In this document: positions 42,956-53,304 of the stretch, piece by piece
Layout: every line of letters starts with the position of its first letter
How positions within the stretch are numbered: the first letter of the stretch is position 1
Source of the DNA: Oligoflexia bacterium
GTDB lineage: Bacteria > Bdellovibrionota > UBA1018 > CAIPTA01 > JAALKR01
NCBI GenBank assembly: GCA_011087955.1
Contig: JAALKR010000002.1
Coordinates: 45,133 to 109,132, forward strand
DNA length: 64,000 nt
Direction of reading: 5' to 3'
Program-made: the position numbers and the translations under genes
Notes under the pieces: generated by a model
The model's input: only the letters and a program-made list of their open reading frames with translations
Told to the model about the DNA's origin: nothing
The model's database searches: none

Positions 42956-43398
42956 TATTTACTACCTCTTTGGATCAATAAGAAATTTTTGTCGTATACC
43001 CGGCGCTCATAATCAGCCATTTCATAAATTCCTGACAACTTAATCGCATCCTTCGGACAAGCTTCTTCACAATAGCCACAAAAACAACATCGCAAGATGT
43101 CGATTTCGAAACGAACTGGAAATTTTTCTTTATCGGCCCGCTCACCAGCTTCAATATGGATGCAATCGGCTGGGCAAACTGTCGGGCAAAGCATGCAGGC
43201 AGTACAGTTTTCTACGCCGTTTGTTGTCTTGATATAATGCTGCCCACGAAACAGGGGCGAGTATTTTCGACGCTGCTCTGGATATTGAATCGTAATATTC
43301 TTACTAAAAAGCCAATTCTTAGTCGTAATGAAGAGCCCCTTCATCACTTCCAACAAATAAAAGCGCTGGAGAAATCCTGTTTCGCGTTTAATCAACAT
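42955..43398 (-). CDS. nuoI: NADH-quinone oxidoreductase subunit I (2x[4Fe-4S])
   Basis: CTACMLCPTVCPADCI; CCFCGYCEEACPKDAI. Confidence 0.96.
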   Translation of the reverse strand: MLIKRETGFLQRFYLLEVMKGLFITTKNWLFSKNITIQYPEQRRKYSPLFRGQHYIKTTNGVENCTACMLCPTVCPADCIHIEAGERADKEKFPVRFEIDILRCCFCGYCEEACPKDAIKLSGIYEMADYERRVYDKNFLLIQRGSK

Positions 43399-43409
43399 CT
43401 AAGCACTCC

Positions 43410-44504
43410 CTATAACCAACCAAAGGAAATCATATATGCCGTAACCACAATATTCACTAACGCAATAGGAACTAGCACTTTCCATCCAAGATGCATCAAT
43501 TGGTCATATCTAAATCTAGGCAAGGTGAATCGGACAACAATGAAGAAAACCAGAATTACCATTACTTTAATCGCAAACGAAAGTACCCGCAGGCCGACCA
43601 TCGTCCAATACAACGCATCCCCCTCAAGCCCCAAGGCCACAATAGCGGTGTACATTCCTGGAAACATTTGCCACCCACCCAGGAACATCGCCGTCAAAAA
43701 TCCTGCCGCTGTTGTCATGTGAAGGTACTCTGCCAAAAAGAACGAGCTCCACTTCATGCCGCCGTACTCAACGTGAAAGCCAATAATCTCTGCCTCGCCC
43801 TCTGGAAGATCAAATGGCAACCGATTCGTCTCTGCAAATATTGAAATAAAAAAGATTAAAAATGCCACTGGTTGAAGAAAAACCCCCCACTTAGGAAGGG
43901 AAGGGAAGAAAGCAAACACTTCACCCTGAGCCTGGGTAATCTCTTGTAGCGACACGCTCCCATAAACCATAATCATTGAAACCAAACTAAGGCCAAGAGC
44001 TAATTCATAAGAGATCATTTGGGCAGTGGCACGCAACCCACCGAACATAGCATACTTACTATTGGAAGCCCATGAAGCCATGATCGTGCCATATACGGAT
44101 AGCGACGAGATAGCCAAAATATATACAAAACCAACATTCAAATCAGCTAGTTGTAAATGAACTAAGTTGCCACCGATATCAATGGATGGTCCAAATGGAA
44201 TTACTGCAAACGTTAAAAACGCTGGAATAATGCTCACAGCAGGCGCAAGTTCATAAAACCCCTTACGAACATGAGCAGGAACATACTCCTCCTTAAAAAT
44301 AAATTTTGCGGCGTCCGCAAGTGGCTGAAGCAGACCAAATGGCCCAACTCGGTTTGGGCCAGTGCGGTTTTGCATCCATGAACATATCCTTCGCTCTGCC
44401 CAAACCATTATGGGTGCCACGTGCAAAAGTATAAGCAGCACTATCCCTAATTTAATCGCCATTGCCGTTAGCTCAAAAGTAGTCACGTCTACCCCGCCTG
44501 CCAT
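43410..44504 (-). CDS. nuoH: NADH-quinone oxidoreductase subunit H
   Basis: [55 protein letters not shown]. Confidence 0.97.
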   Translation of the reverse strand: [364 protein letters not shown]

Positions 44505-45907
44505 ACCGAATCAGCCAAATACTTTGAAAGCACCACACTCATCGGCTTTGCCAACCCAATCGGACGAATTGCTTGTCCGAAGTGCTGATTTATTTCATCA
44601 TAGTTAGTAAATGAACCTTCCTTTTCAAGCCAACTTGGACCGGGCAAAATTACATCGAACCCATCAACTTCCTCTTTCAAAAACACGCCTAAGCCGACAG
44701 TAGTTTCAGACAGTTTCGCAATCCCGTATGGTGGGCGCACCTTCCCACCAGAGGCATAAACAACTAAATTAAATTTACTTGGGTTAAACTTACTGAAAGC
44801 AGAGTAGCCCCTCCCCTCAAGACCTTTAAGGTTCGGACTTTTGTCTTTTCGGCGAATTAAATGGTCCAATGCTTTATCTTCCGAGCTAGAATCAACCGAA
44901 GGTGAATAGGAGTAAAGCTCCGCTTTAGGCAGACTAGATTTCAGCAAATCGGCCTCTTCATTGGTTATATCTGCCGAAGCCACAACCGCAATACTTTGAG
45001 CCCCCACAACAAGGTCATTAAACCTTGCTCCTGCTTCCGACCATTGGGCGCTCTCCATTGAGCCTCCTCCCTTAACTGCGGGAGCCAATACCCTTGAAGG
45101 GGATTGTGCAAAATGAAACCCGTATCGGCCCTCATCACACATCCACCATTTATTAATTTCTTGGTTCTCTCTTGGCTCAAGTCGAAAGACGAGATTTTTT
45201 TCGTGAGAAACCGTAATATTACACCCCTTAGAGCATCCATCACAGATAGAGTCATTCCGGCGCAGATACCAAACACGCTTAGAGAAACGAAAATCTTTTG
45301 TGGTTAGAGAGCCAACCGGACATACATCAGCTAGCCCGCCAGAGTATGCTGTCATTAACGGCTTGTCATCCACTGTAACAATCTCGGTATTATTACCTCT
45401 CTGTAATGCAACCATTTCATAGATATCGCCAACTTCATTACAATAACGAATACATCGAGTACAATGAATACAGCGGTTCATATTCTTTTTAATCGAAGGC
45501 CCCATATCTATATCAATATAAGTTCGTCGATTTAAATCTGTGCGACAATCGGAGGCAGCATGTTTAAGAGAATACTCCTGCAAGCTACACTCACCAGCCT
45601 GATCGCAAATTGGGCAATCCAGCGGGTGGTTTAACAAAAGAAACTCTTGGACGCCTGAGACAGCCTCTTTCACAGTCGGAGACTCAGAACTAACAACCAT
45701 TCCATTATTACACGGCGTCGAACAGGCCGTAGCAAGTTTGCGTGCCCCCTCGATTTCAACTAAACACATTCGGCACTGAGCCACGATAGAAAGCCCTGGA
45801 TGGTAGCAGTAATGGGGAATTTCTGTGCCAGCTTTTTTCGCCGCCTCTATGATATTATCCCCCTCATCAAAGGGAATCTCTTTGCCATTAAACGTTATTG
45901 TTCCCAT
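44489..45907 (-). CDS. nuoG: NADH-quinone oxidoreductase subunit G, compact form (about 470 aa)
   Basis: 2Fe-2S HYCYHPGLSIVAQCRMCLVE...; CIHCTRCIRYC; CDGCSKGC...C; short molybdopterin-like remnant. Confidence 0.92.
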   Translation of the reverse strand: MGTITFNGKEIPFDEGDNIIEAAKKAGTEIPHYCYHPGLSIVAQCRMCLVEIEGARKLATACSTPCNNGMVVSSESPTVKEAVSGVQEFLLLNHPLDCPICDQAGECSLQEYSLKHAASDCRTDLNRRTYIDIDMGPSIKKNMNRCIHCTRCIRYCNEVGDIYEMVALQRGNNTEIVTVDDKPLMTAYSGGLADVCPVGSLTTKDFRFSKRVWYLRRNDSICDGCSKGCNITVSHEKNLVFRLEPRENQEINKWWMCDEGRYGFHFAQSPSRVLAPAVKGGGSMESAQWSEAGARFNDLVVGAQSIAVVASADITNEEADLLKSSLPKAELYSYSPSVDSSSEDKALDHLIRRKDKSPNLKGLEGRGYSAFSKFNPSKFNLVVYASGGKVRPPYGIAKLSETTVGLGVFLKEEVDGFDVILPGPSWLEKEGSFTNYDEINQHFGQAIRPIGLAKPMSVVLSKYLADSVWQAG

Positions 45908-47190
45908 GATGGCGCCTTCCCTCCGAATGGACACTTTCCTTCAAGAATATGTTGTTCATATTCATGTCTAAATTTCTTTACGAGACTTCTTAGTGGCCAG
46001 GCAGTTGCCTCCCCAAATGCACAAATTGTCTTACCGTCAATTTTATCGCAAATATCGGCGATAAGGTCCAGATCCTCCATCTTGCCATTGCCAGACTCAA
46101 GTCGCCGATTGAGGTCAAGCAGCCATTTACCACCCTCCCTACATGGGGTGCATTGCCCACAACTCTCTTCGTAATAAAAATAAGCCGTACGAATGGCTAC
46201 TTGAACCATGCAAGTAGAATCGTCCATCACCATGATAGCAGATGAGCCAAGCATAGACCCTGCAGCCTGCAGGTCATCAAAATCGAGCGCAACATCCTTT
46301 AACTCTTCTGCGGTCAACACTGGTGAAGATGAGCCGCCAGGGAAAACCGCTTTCAATTTACGCCCCTTCCAAATTCCGCCGCAATCTTCCTCAATCAATT
46401 TCATAAACGGGTAACCATAGGGCTTTTCATAAAGACCTGGTTTATTGACGTGGCCAGAAACACAGAACAGCTTCATTCCCGTATTTTTTTCCCGTCCAAA
46501 ACTTTTAAACCAATCAACTCCTTCACGAACAATTCCAGGAATCGCCGCCAGAGTCTCCACGTTATTAACAACCGTTGGACACCCAAAAGCGCCATGAACT
46601 GCGGGGAAATATGGCGGCTTAATTCGAGGCTCACCCCGCTTTCCCTCTAGGGAATTTAGGAGCGCTGTTTCCTCACCACATATGTATGCACCAGCTCCAC
46701 GATGAACCACCATATCCAGCTTATAGTCTTTTCCACAAACTGTATTACCTAAGTATCTAGCAGAATAAGCCTCTTCGATTGCTTTTTCCAAAACCTCCGC
46801 CTCACGCACAAACTCACCGCGAATATAGACATAAATTATATGCGCATCGATAGCGAGAGCAGAAATAATACACCCCTCAATCATCATATGAGGCGTATAA
46901 TTCATGATTGCCCGGTCTTTGAATGTCCCAGGCTCAGACTCATCTGCATTAACAACTAGATACTTTGGTTTATTGGTTTTAGGAATGAATCCCCACTTTA
47001 ATCCCGTCGGGAACCCCGCCCCACCACGACCGCGAAGCTCAGAGTCTTTTACCATTTGGGTAATGCCTTCTGGGGTCATCTCTAGTGCTTTCTTTAAAGC
47101 GTCATAACCTTTATCATTATTTAAATAATTATTGAGGCCAGCCGCTTCCGGCTCACCATAATATTTAGAAAAGACCAACTCAGATTTCAT
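45895..47190 (-). CDS. nuoF: NADH-quinone oxidoreductase subunit F
   Basis: RGRGGAGFPTGLKW; GAGAYICGEETALLNSLEG; ESCGQCTPCREG. Confidence 0.97.
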   Translation of the reverse strand: MKSELVFSKYYGEPEAAGLNNYLNNDKGYDALKKALEMTPEGITQMVKDSELRGRGGAGFPTGLKWGFIPKTNKPKYLVVNADESEPGTFKDRAIMNYTPHMMIEGCIISALAIDAHIIYVYIRGEFVREAEVLEKAIEEAYSARYLGNTVCGKDYKLDMVVHRGAGAYICGEETALLNSLEGKRGEPRIKPPYFPAVHGAFGCPTVVNNVETLAAIPGIVREGVDWFKSFGREKNTGMKLFCVSGHVNKPGLYEKPYGYPFMKLIEEDCGGIWKGRKLKAVFPGGSSSPVLTAEELKDVALDFDDLQAAGSMLGSSAIMVMDDSTCMVQVAIRTAYFYYEESCGQCTPCREGGKWLLDLNRRLESGNGKMEDLDLIADICDKIDGKTICAFGEATAWPLRSLVKKFRHEYEQHILEGKCPFGGKAPSWEQ

Positions 47191-47657
47191 TGTTTGGCCT
47201 CCAGTATTTTATCAACGTCCGACCTAGAGACGCTTTCAAAATAGTCGTCGTTGATTTGAATAACAGGCGCAGTTCCACAAGACCCAAGGCATTCAACTTC
47301 AGTTAAAGTGAACAAACCATCTTTTGTCGTTTCGCCTGGGAGAATCCCCAATTTATTCTCGATATAGTGAATCACATCAGAAGACCCGCGCAAATAGCAG
47401 GCAATATTATTGCAAACCTGCAGGTGACACTCTCCAACAGGCTTCTTATAAAACATCGTATAAAAGGAGGTAACCTGCTTCACCTTCGGAAGCGGCAATT
47501 CTAAAGACTTTGCTACCATCTCCATTACATCATGAGGCAACCAACCATATGCACGTTGTGCCGCATGGAGCACGGGCAACAACAGCGCCTCTTTATTTGG
47601 ATAGAATCTCTTCTTTTTATCGATTTCAGCATCAATTGCATTTTGAACTTGCTTCAT
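47187..47657 (-). CDS. nuoE: NADH-quinone oxidoreductase subunit E
   Basis: LQVCNNIACYLRGS; VECLGSCGTAPVIQIND. Confidence 0.96.
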   Translation of the reverse strand: MKQVQNAIDAEIDKKKRFYPNKEALLLPVLHAAQRAYGWLPHDVMEMVAKSLELPLPKVKQVTSFYTMFYKKPVGECHLQVCNNIACYLRGSSDVIHYIENKLGILPGETTKDGLFTLTEVECLGSCGTAPVIQINDDYFESVSRSDVDKILEAKQ

Positions 47658-48919
47658 TAGCGATCTAACTCTCCTGCAATAATATTTACAGAGCCAATAA
47701 TAGCAATCAAGTCAGCAATACTGCAGCCTCTCGCTGCCTCATTAACCGTCTGAAACATAAAAAATGATGGGGCACGAATCCGCAGGCGGTAAGCTTTTGG
47801 CCCGCCCTTACTCTTAATATAAAACCCCACTTCTCCATTTGGCCCCTCCATCGGGCAGTACGCCTCTCCTTCAGGACAATCAAACCCTTCCATAAAGAAT
47901 TTGAAGTGATGAATCATTGATTCCATAGAATTGTGAACACGATCCTTATCTGGAATTCGAATACGTTTATCGTCAGCCCAAATAGGACCGCCCGGCATTT
48001 TTTGACACACCTGACGAAGAATCCGAACAGATTCTCGAATTTCAGTCATGCGAATCAAGTAGCGATCAAACACATCGCCACCTTTCGCAATCGGAACATC
48101 AAATTCCACCTGGTCATACGCCAAATATGGCATATCCCGACGAATATCAAAGTTCACGTTCGAAGCGCGCAAGCACGGGCCAGTCATAGAATACGAAAGC
48201 GCATCTTCCTGAGACAAATACCCAATACCCTTAGTGCGATCCACCCAAATTCGGTTCCCAGTTAACAGGCGATCCATCTCATCAATCACCTCAGAGAACT
48301 CATCTAACCAATCGGATAGGTCACGCAAAAATCCATCCGGAAGATCGGACATTAGGCCACCAACCCTTGTATAGGTTGTGGTTAATCTTGACCCACAAAG
48401 CTTTTCGATAAATTCATAAGCGCGTTCGCGCTGATGGAATCCGTAAAGGAAAAAGGTCATCGCACCCAAATCGAAGGCATTAATGCCCACACAAATGAGG
48501 TGATCAATAATACGTGCGATTTCGCAACACATGGTGCGGATCCACACGTTTCGCTTCGGGAGCTCCACACCCATCAATTTTTCTACGGAAGTTACGTACG
48601 CAATATTATTCTGGAGAGCAGAACAATAGTTAAGCCTATCTGTAAAAGGAATAAACTGGTGATAGGTTCGGACCTCACCAATCTTCTCAATCGCTCGATG
48701 CAAATATCCCAATTCGCATTCAGATTTTTCGATTATTTCACCATTTACCTCACACATAACTCGCAAAGTTCCATGCATCGCCGGGTGCTGAGGGCCAATA
48801 TTTACATTAATTTTTGAGTCTTCAAAAATTTCATCATGTTCATCAAACTCATCTGACCGCGCAGTTTGCTTTTTAGCTTCTGCATCTGTTTTTTGTAACA
48901 CTCGGCTTTTACTCCTCAA
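47657..48919 (-). CDS. nuoD: NADH-quinone oxidoreductase subunit D
   Basis: NIGPQHPAMHGTLR; GYLHRAIEKIGEVRTYHQFIPFTDRLNY. Confidence 0.97.
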   Translation of the reverse strand: MRSKSRVLQKTDAEAKKQTARSDEFDEHDEIFEDSKINVNIGPQHPAMHGTLRVMCEVNGEIIEKSECELGYLHRAIEKIGEVRTYHQFIPFTDRLNYCSALQNNIAYVTSVEKLMGVELPKRNVWIRTMCCEIARIIDHLICVGINAFDLGAMTFFLYGFHQRERAYEFIEKLCGSRLTTTYTRVGGLMSDLPDGFLRDLSDWLDEFSEVIDEMDRLLTGNRIWVDRTKGIGYLSQEDALSYSMTGPCLRASNVNFDIRRDMPYLAYDQVEFDVPIAKGGDVFDRYLIRMTEIRESVRILRQVCQKMPGGPIWADDKRIRIPDKDRVHNSMESMIHHFKFFMEGFDCPEGEAYCPMEGPNGEVGFYIKSKGGPKAYRLRIRAPSFFMFQTVNEAARGCSIADLIAIIGSVNIIAGELDR

Positions 48920-49484
48920 ACCCTACACTTGTCATTTCAAGGCTATCTTCCCAACGCTGGTACTTCTTAATGTGATAGTCTTTACGAAGTGGGTGACCAA
49001 CCCAACGATCATCCAACATAATTCGACGCAAGTTTGGATGGTTAGCGAATTTTACGCCATATAGATCAAATACCTCCCGCTCCAACCAGTCAGCCGATTT
49101 CCAAATCGACGTGACCGAAGGAACTTCCTCCCCATCATTCGCCCGAACAATCACGCGAATCCGATCTTTATTCTGTAGAGACAAAAGATGGTAGACCACA
49201 ACGAACCGCTTAGCATCTCCTTCAGCTCGACAGCTTCCCAAATCATAGTCGGGGACCTTACTTACTGGGGGGTTGAAATCATACGCGGTCAAGTCTGATA
49301 GAAAGTTATACTCGAACCCCTCCTCCGAAATTATTGATTGCAAAAACTCAACAACACCTTCAGGCGCAACCTCAATGATCGGCATATCCGTCTTTTTAGT
49401 TTCAATTGATAAAATCTTACCCGTATACCGAGCTTTCATTCGCTCGAGTTTTTCTTTTGAGTACCCTTTACATGAAACTGTCAT
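48909..49484 (-). CDS. nuoC: NADH-quinone oxidoreductase subunit C
   Basis: [26 protein letters not shown]...[22 protein letters not shown]. Confidence 0.96.
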   Translation of the reverse strand: MTVSCKGYSKEKLERMKARYTGKILSIETKKTDMPIIEVAPEGVVEFLQSIISEEGFEYNFLSDLTAYDFNPPVSKVPDYDLGSCRAEGDAKRFVVVYHLLSLQNKDRIRVIVRANDGEEVPSVTSIWKSADWLEREVFDLYGVKFANHPNLRRIMLDDRWVGHPLRKDYHIKKYQRWEDSLEMTSVGFEE

Positions 49485-49954
49485 AAAATATCGCCTGCTT
49501 TATTCGATTTAATCTTGTCCTGCAAACGCATCACCCCATGAATTACTCCTTCTGGCGTAGGCGGACAACCCGGGATATAAACGTCGACGGGAATAATTTC
49601 ATCCACACCTTGCGCCACTGAGTACGTATCAAAAATCCCGCCGGAAGAAGAGCATGCGCCCATTGCAATTACCCATTTAGGGTCAGCCATTTGCTCATGA
49701 ATTGATTTTAAGACCGGCGCCATCTTGTTAGTGATAGTCCCTGCGATAAGCATCACGTCTGACTGTCGTGGAGAAAAGCGAACTACCTCTGCACCAAACC
49801 GGGCCATATCATAGTCAGCCGAAAGCGTAGCCATCATTTCAATTCCACAGCAACTAGTCCCAAAAGGGTACGGCCACAGTGAGTTTGTTCTCGCCCAATT
49901 GATAATATGATCTAGTTTCGTTGTAACAATGTCTGCCAAGCCATCTTTAGCCAT
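49481..49954 (-). CDS. nuoB: NADH-quinone oxidoreductase subunit B
   Basis: [31 protein letters not shown]; start at MAKDGL. Confidence 0.96.
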   Translation of the reverse strand: MAKDGLADIVTTKLDHIINWARTNSLWPYPFGTSCCGIEMMATLSADYDMARFGAEVVRFSPRQSDVMLIAGTITNKMAPVLKSIHEQMADPKWVIAMGACSSSGGIFDTYSVAQGVDEIIPVDVYIPGCPPTPEGVIHGVMRLQDKIKSNKAGDIL

Positions 49955-49956
49955 GC

Positions 49957-50319
49957 TTACTCCCAGTCCAGCCCACCGCGACGCCATTCGTAGACAAACG
50001 CAACCGTCAAAATCCCAAGAAACACAAGCATTGCATTCAGAATCATTGGGCCGAACACCAAAAAGTCACGATAGACAAGTGCCCACGGGAAAAGCATCAC
50101 CACCTCTACGTCAAACAGTAGGAATGAAATCGCCACCAAATAAAACCGCACAGAGAAGCGCTTTTTTGCATCACCTATCGGCGGCACCCCACACTCAAAA
50201 AAGGTGTCCTTCATTTTGTTTGGTTTTTTCGGACCTATGTTTCCAATAATGAAAATAATCGACGCGGCAATTACGCCCGCAACAATAAGTAGAATCAAAA
50301 CCGGCAAATAGGCAGCCAT
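49957..50319 (-). CDS. nuoA: NADH-quinone oxidoreductase subunit A
   Basis: [41 protein letters not shown]. Confidence 0.96.
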   Translation of the reverse strand: MAAYLPVLILLIVAGVIAASIIFIIGNIGPKKPNKMKDTFFECGVPPIGDAKKRFSVRFYLVAISFLLFDVEVVMLFPWALVYRDFLVFGPMILNAMLVFLGILTVAFVYEWRRGGLDWE

Positions 50320-50378
50320 ATTTCGTAACCTCTGCCATTCCCTGGCATATCAATCAGTTATTCAAATAAAGAAATTCG

Positions 50379-51806
50379 TTAGGTCAGAAATTCCTTAGCA
50401 TGCTCAAAAACAATGCGCATTAAAAAATCCCAGTAAAGACCAAAACCAAGCAGTGGGACAACTAATGCGAACGAAATAATTAGCGAAAACACTCGAAGGC
50501 CAGTCACGCTAGCTAACAGCCCGTCACCATCTTCCGGCCCTTTAAAATATAGGATCTTTACGATGCGGCTGACATTAGCCAAAATTAATACTGTGCACAA
50601 TAAATAAGGTAATGTCGCCCAGATGCGTCCCTTTTCTAAAAAGATACCGATAAAATTCATGACTGATGGGAACCCGATAAATGGCGGAAGGCCCGCGAGC
50701 GAGCAAAGCGCCGCCAAAACAATTATTGATTCCCAAACACAGCGTCCTCCAATGCCCCGCAAAGCACAGAGGTCATCGCTTTGTCTCTGCTCATGAAACG
50801 CACTAAATACCAAAAATAGGACAGACAGCGACAGCGACACCGCAAATCCCTGAAAAATCAGAGCCGAAAGAGAGAACCCGCTCGGTTGCCAAATCGGAAT
50901 TAGACAAACAGACCAAAGGGCAAAGCTGAAAAAAGCAAAAAACCGCTTAGAGTCTGTCTGTGTAATCGCGCCAAGCAAACCCCACAATGCCCCGACCAGA
51001 CCGAAGATGGCAAAGGACTTCATAAGCCAATCCGACATCGTTGTGCCCGGAACATAGCCAACTTTTATTAAAAGACGCAACAGAGCAATCAGAATTGCTG
51101 GCTGAATTACCAAAGTCGTACAGGCCTGGGACGACCATGATGCTCCATGGTTTGCGTCTAAAGAAGCAAAATGAAATGGAAATATCCCCGCGCCACTCCA
51201 AAACGGGAGAATGCACATGGCAAAAAGAACCAAGTGCCCACCGGTCTGCCCATCAATAAAAATTTCTCGCATTGTTGTGTAATGAAGCGAGTCACCAATA
51301 AATGCTGTAATAACTAAGGCTCCAAACCCCATGCAGTACAAAGGCAAAAATTGAAACCAATACTTAATTGCGGCCTCGCCCTCAAGCCGACTACGAAATG
51401 GCATAGCAATCATTAGCGAACCCAAAACACTCATCGCTCCAACACAAACAAAAGAAATCAAGAGGTGATTCGAACTAATTAGAATTAAAGAAAATAGTAA
51501 CTGGAACACAACAAAAAAACACTGCTCTGGCTTCCGGCTATCTTCAATCTTAGTCGTAAACATCGATACAAGAATCACAATAAAGGCACTTACAGACATC
51601 GCAATCCGCGTAAGAACAAACAACGGATCAAATTCCAGCATCTCCTCCAGAGCAAGCAATTGAAAAGCAGTGGCACCAAATATATTGAAAATCCCGGATA
51701 AGAAGCATACTGCGGCCGCGATGGAACAAAAGAGTTTCCAAGTCTCCTTACCCCAGCCAAGCGCCAATGCTATAGCCAGAACAAGGCATGAAACCCCAAC
51801 AAACAT
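50379..51806 (-). CDS. divergent NuoN-like subunit of second complex I-like cluster
   Basis: multi-TM; GIFPFHFASLDANHGASW aligns to NuoN FPFHIWTPDVYEGAP; EGEAAIKYW aligns to NEAAVKYF. Confidence 0.75.
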   Translation of the reverse strand: MFVGVSCLVLAIALALGWGKETWKLFCSIAAAVCFLSGIFNIFGATAFQLLALEEMLEFDPLFVLTRIAMSVSAFIVILVSMFTTKIEDSRKPEQCFFVVFQLLFSLILISSNHLLISFVCVGAMSVLGSLMIAMPFRSRLEGEAAIKYWFQFLPLYCMGFGALVITAFIGDSLHYTTMREIFIDGQTGGHLVLFAMCILPFWSGAGIFPFHFASLDANHGASWSSQACTTLVIQPAILIALLRLLIKVGYVPGTTMSDWLMKSFAIFGLVGALWGLLGAITQTDSKRFFAFFSFALWSVCLIPIWQPSGFSLSALIFQGFAVSLSLSVLFLVFSAFHEQRQSDDLCALRGIGGRCVWESIIVLAALCSLAGLPPFIGFPSVMNFIGIFLEKGRIWATLPYLLCTVLILANVSRIVKILYFKGPEDGDGLLASVTGLRVFSLIISFALVVPLLGFGLYWDFLMRIVFEHAKEFLT

Positions 51807-51822
51807 TTCACCCAAATAAAGC

Positions 51823-53304
51823 TCAAACACCGGATATCCTCTGTGCAGAATTAAATACTTCACTTATGGCGCTAACCATCATCTTAGTTATGGAGTCAGG
51901 GTAGATTGCAAACAAAATAAGTAAAGCTAACATTGGAAAGCAAAAAGCTGCCTCTCGAATTTGAAGCCTGGAATCAACATTGGGCTTACTCTCAATGTCG
52001 CCACCAACTTGATACAACATTCGATAAACAGCTATTATGACGAACGGAACTATCGACAAGATAATCCAAAAAACTGAAATCCCGATTATCTCTCCTAATC
52101 CTCGGAATATAAGAAACAACCCATCGAAAGAATATGTAAACGGCAAACCAAATGCACTAAGTACACCTATAACGAATAGAAAGGACAACAGCCGATTCTC
52201 AATAATTTTCTCTAAGCTACATGGCCGAGACATTCGCTCACAGATTGACACTATACCAAACAGAGCCGCGCCAACCATTAATAGTGAAAACTCTGTCATG
52301 AGAACACCCATCAATCCCAACTCAGATGCACACCCGACTCCAATCAAAGTCATCGCGCTCAAGAACTGAATGCAACGAATTGTTTTTCCCCGAAAACTCG
52401 TATTTATTAAATTAGAAAAAAGCGCCCAGACTAACGACAACAACCCAACCACAAACAGCACATTCTGGAAGCCAAGTAGTTCTAAGCGAAAATTTGGCAA
52501 TAAGAATTGCAAAAACCCGAATACTCCGAAATGCCCAACCGTTAATATTGGCAGATAAACCGGAAACTGTTTTGCCTCTTTCATACCCAGCAGATAAGAG
52601 CCAAATGGGGAAAGTGGCATCTGCAGAAGAAGAGCAAAGGTCATTAACCAAGTAATGACTTCTTTTGGAATCAAATTAAGATCTCGAATCGGCTGCAATG
52701 CGAGCTCACTTTCAATCCACTCAACTCGGTCTATACTCATTGCAAGAAAGCAGAACAATAGAAGAAAACCAGAAACCCAGCGCAAAGACAACAATCGAGT
52801 TGCAGCCGACTTAGTTTCCTCGCAATCATCAAACCCCAATAAAAAGGCTGCTGGGGCAGCACTTGCGATGACAAAAAAACAAAATTGAAACAGGGAATCC
52901 GTAGAAAACGCCCCAATAACTCCAACTTTAAGCAAGAGGAGAGAATAAATCCGACCAGTCCTTTCCTCCAGCGCGGGACGAGAAATTAAATTCGTCACAC
53001 AAAAAATAATAGACGTCGCAAGTAAAAAAATTACATTAGTAAACTCTAATTTAAGAACAAATTCTAAACTCCAAACGGCCGACCAGCTGACAACGATCGG
53101 ACTAAGATTCTCTAAGCTGAAATCCCCTAAAAGGCCCATTGAGCCCAAAGCTATAGAGAGATGAATCAAGAACGAGACAAAGCTCTCGCCACAAGTAATC
53201 AGCCACATCATTTCGTTTCGCAACCTGCCGACCGCAAAAAGCAAAACTAAAACCAAAGGAAGCACGAGTGGAGCATGAAGAAATGAAAAATTTAACTCAG
53301 TCAT
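51823..53304 (-). CDS. divergent NuoM-like antiporter-like subunit of second cluster
   Basis: multi-TM; LLLQMPLSPFGSYLLGMKEAKQFPV aligns to NuoM [22 protein letters not shown]; gene order. Confidence 0.7.
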   Translation of the reverse strand: MTELNFSFLHAPLVLPLVLVLLFAVGRLRNEMMWLITCGESFVSFLIHLSIALGSMGLLGDFSLENLSPIVVSWSAVWSLEFVLKLEFTNVIFLLATSIIFCVTNLISRPALEERTGRIYSLLLLKVGVIGAFSTDSLFQFCFFVIASAAPAAFLLGFDDCEETKSAATRLLSLRWVSGFLLLFCFLAMSIDRVEWIESELALQPIRDLNLIPKEVITWLMTFALLLQMPLSPFGSYLLGMKEAKQFPVYLPILTVGHFGVFGFLQFLLPNFRLELLGFQNVLFVVGLLSLVWALFSNLINTSFRGKTIRCIQFLSAMTLIGVGCASELGLMGVLMTEFSLLMVGAALFGIVSICERMSRPCSLEKIIENRLLSFLFVIGVLSAFGLPFTYSFDGLFLIFRGLGEIIGISVFWIILSIVPFVIIAVYRMLYQVGGDIESKPNVDSRLQIREAAFCFPMLALLILFAIYPDSITKMMVSAISEVFNSAQRISGV

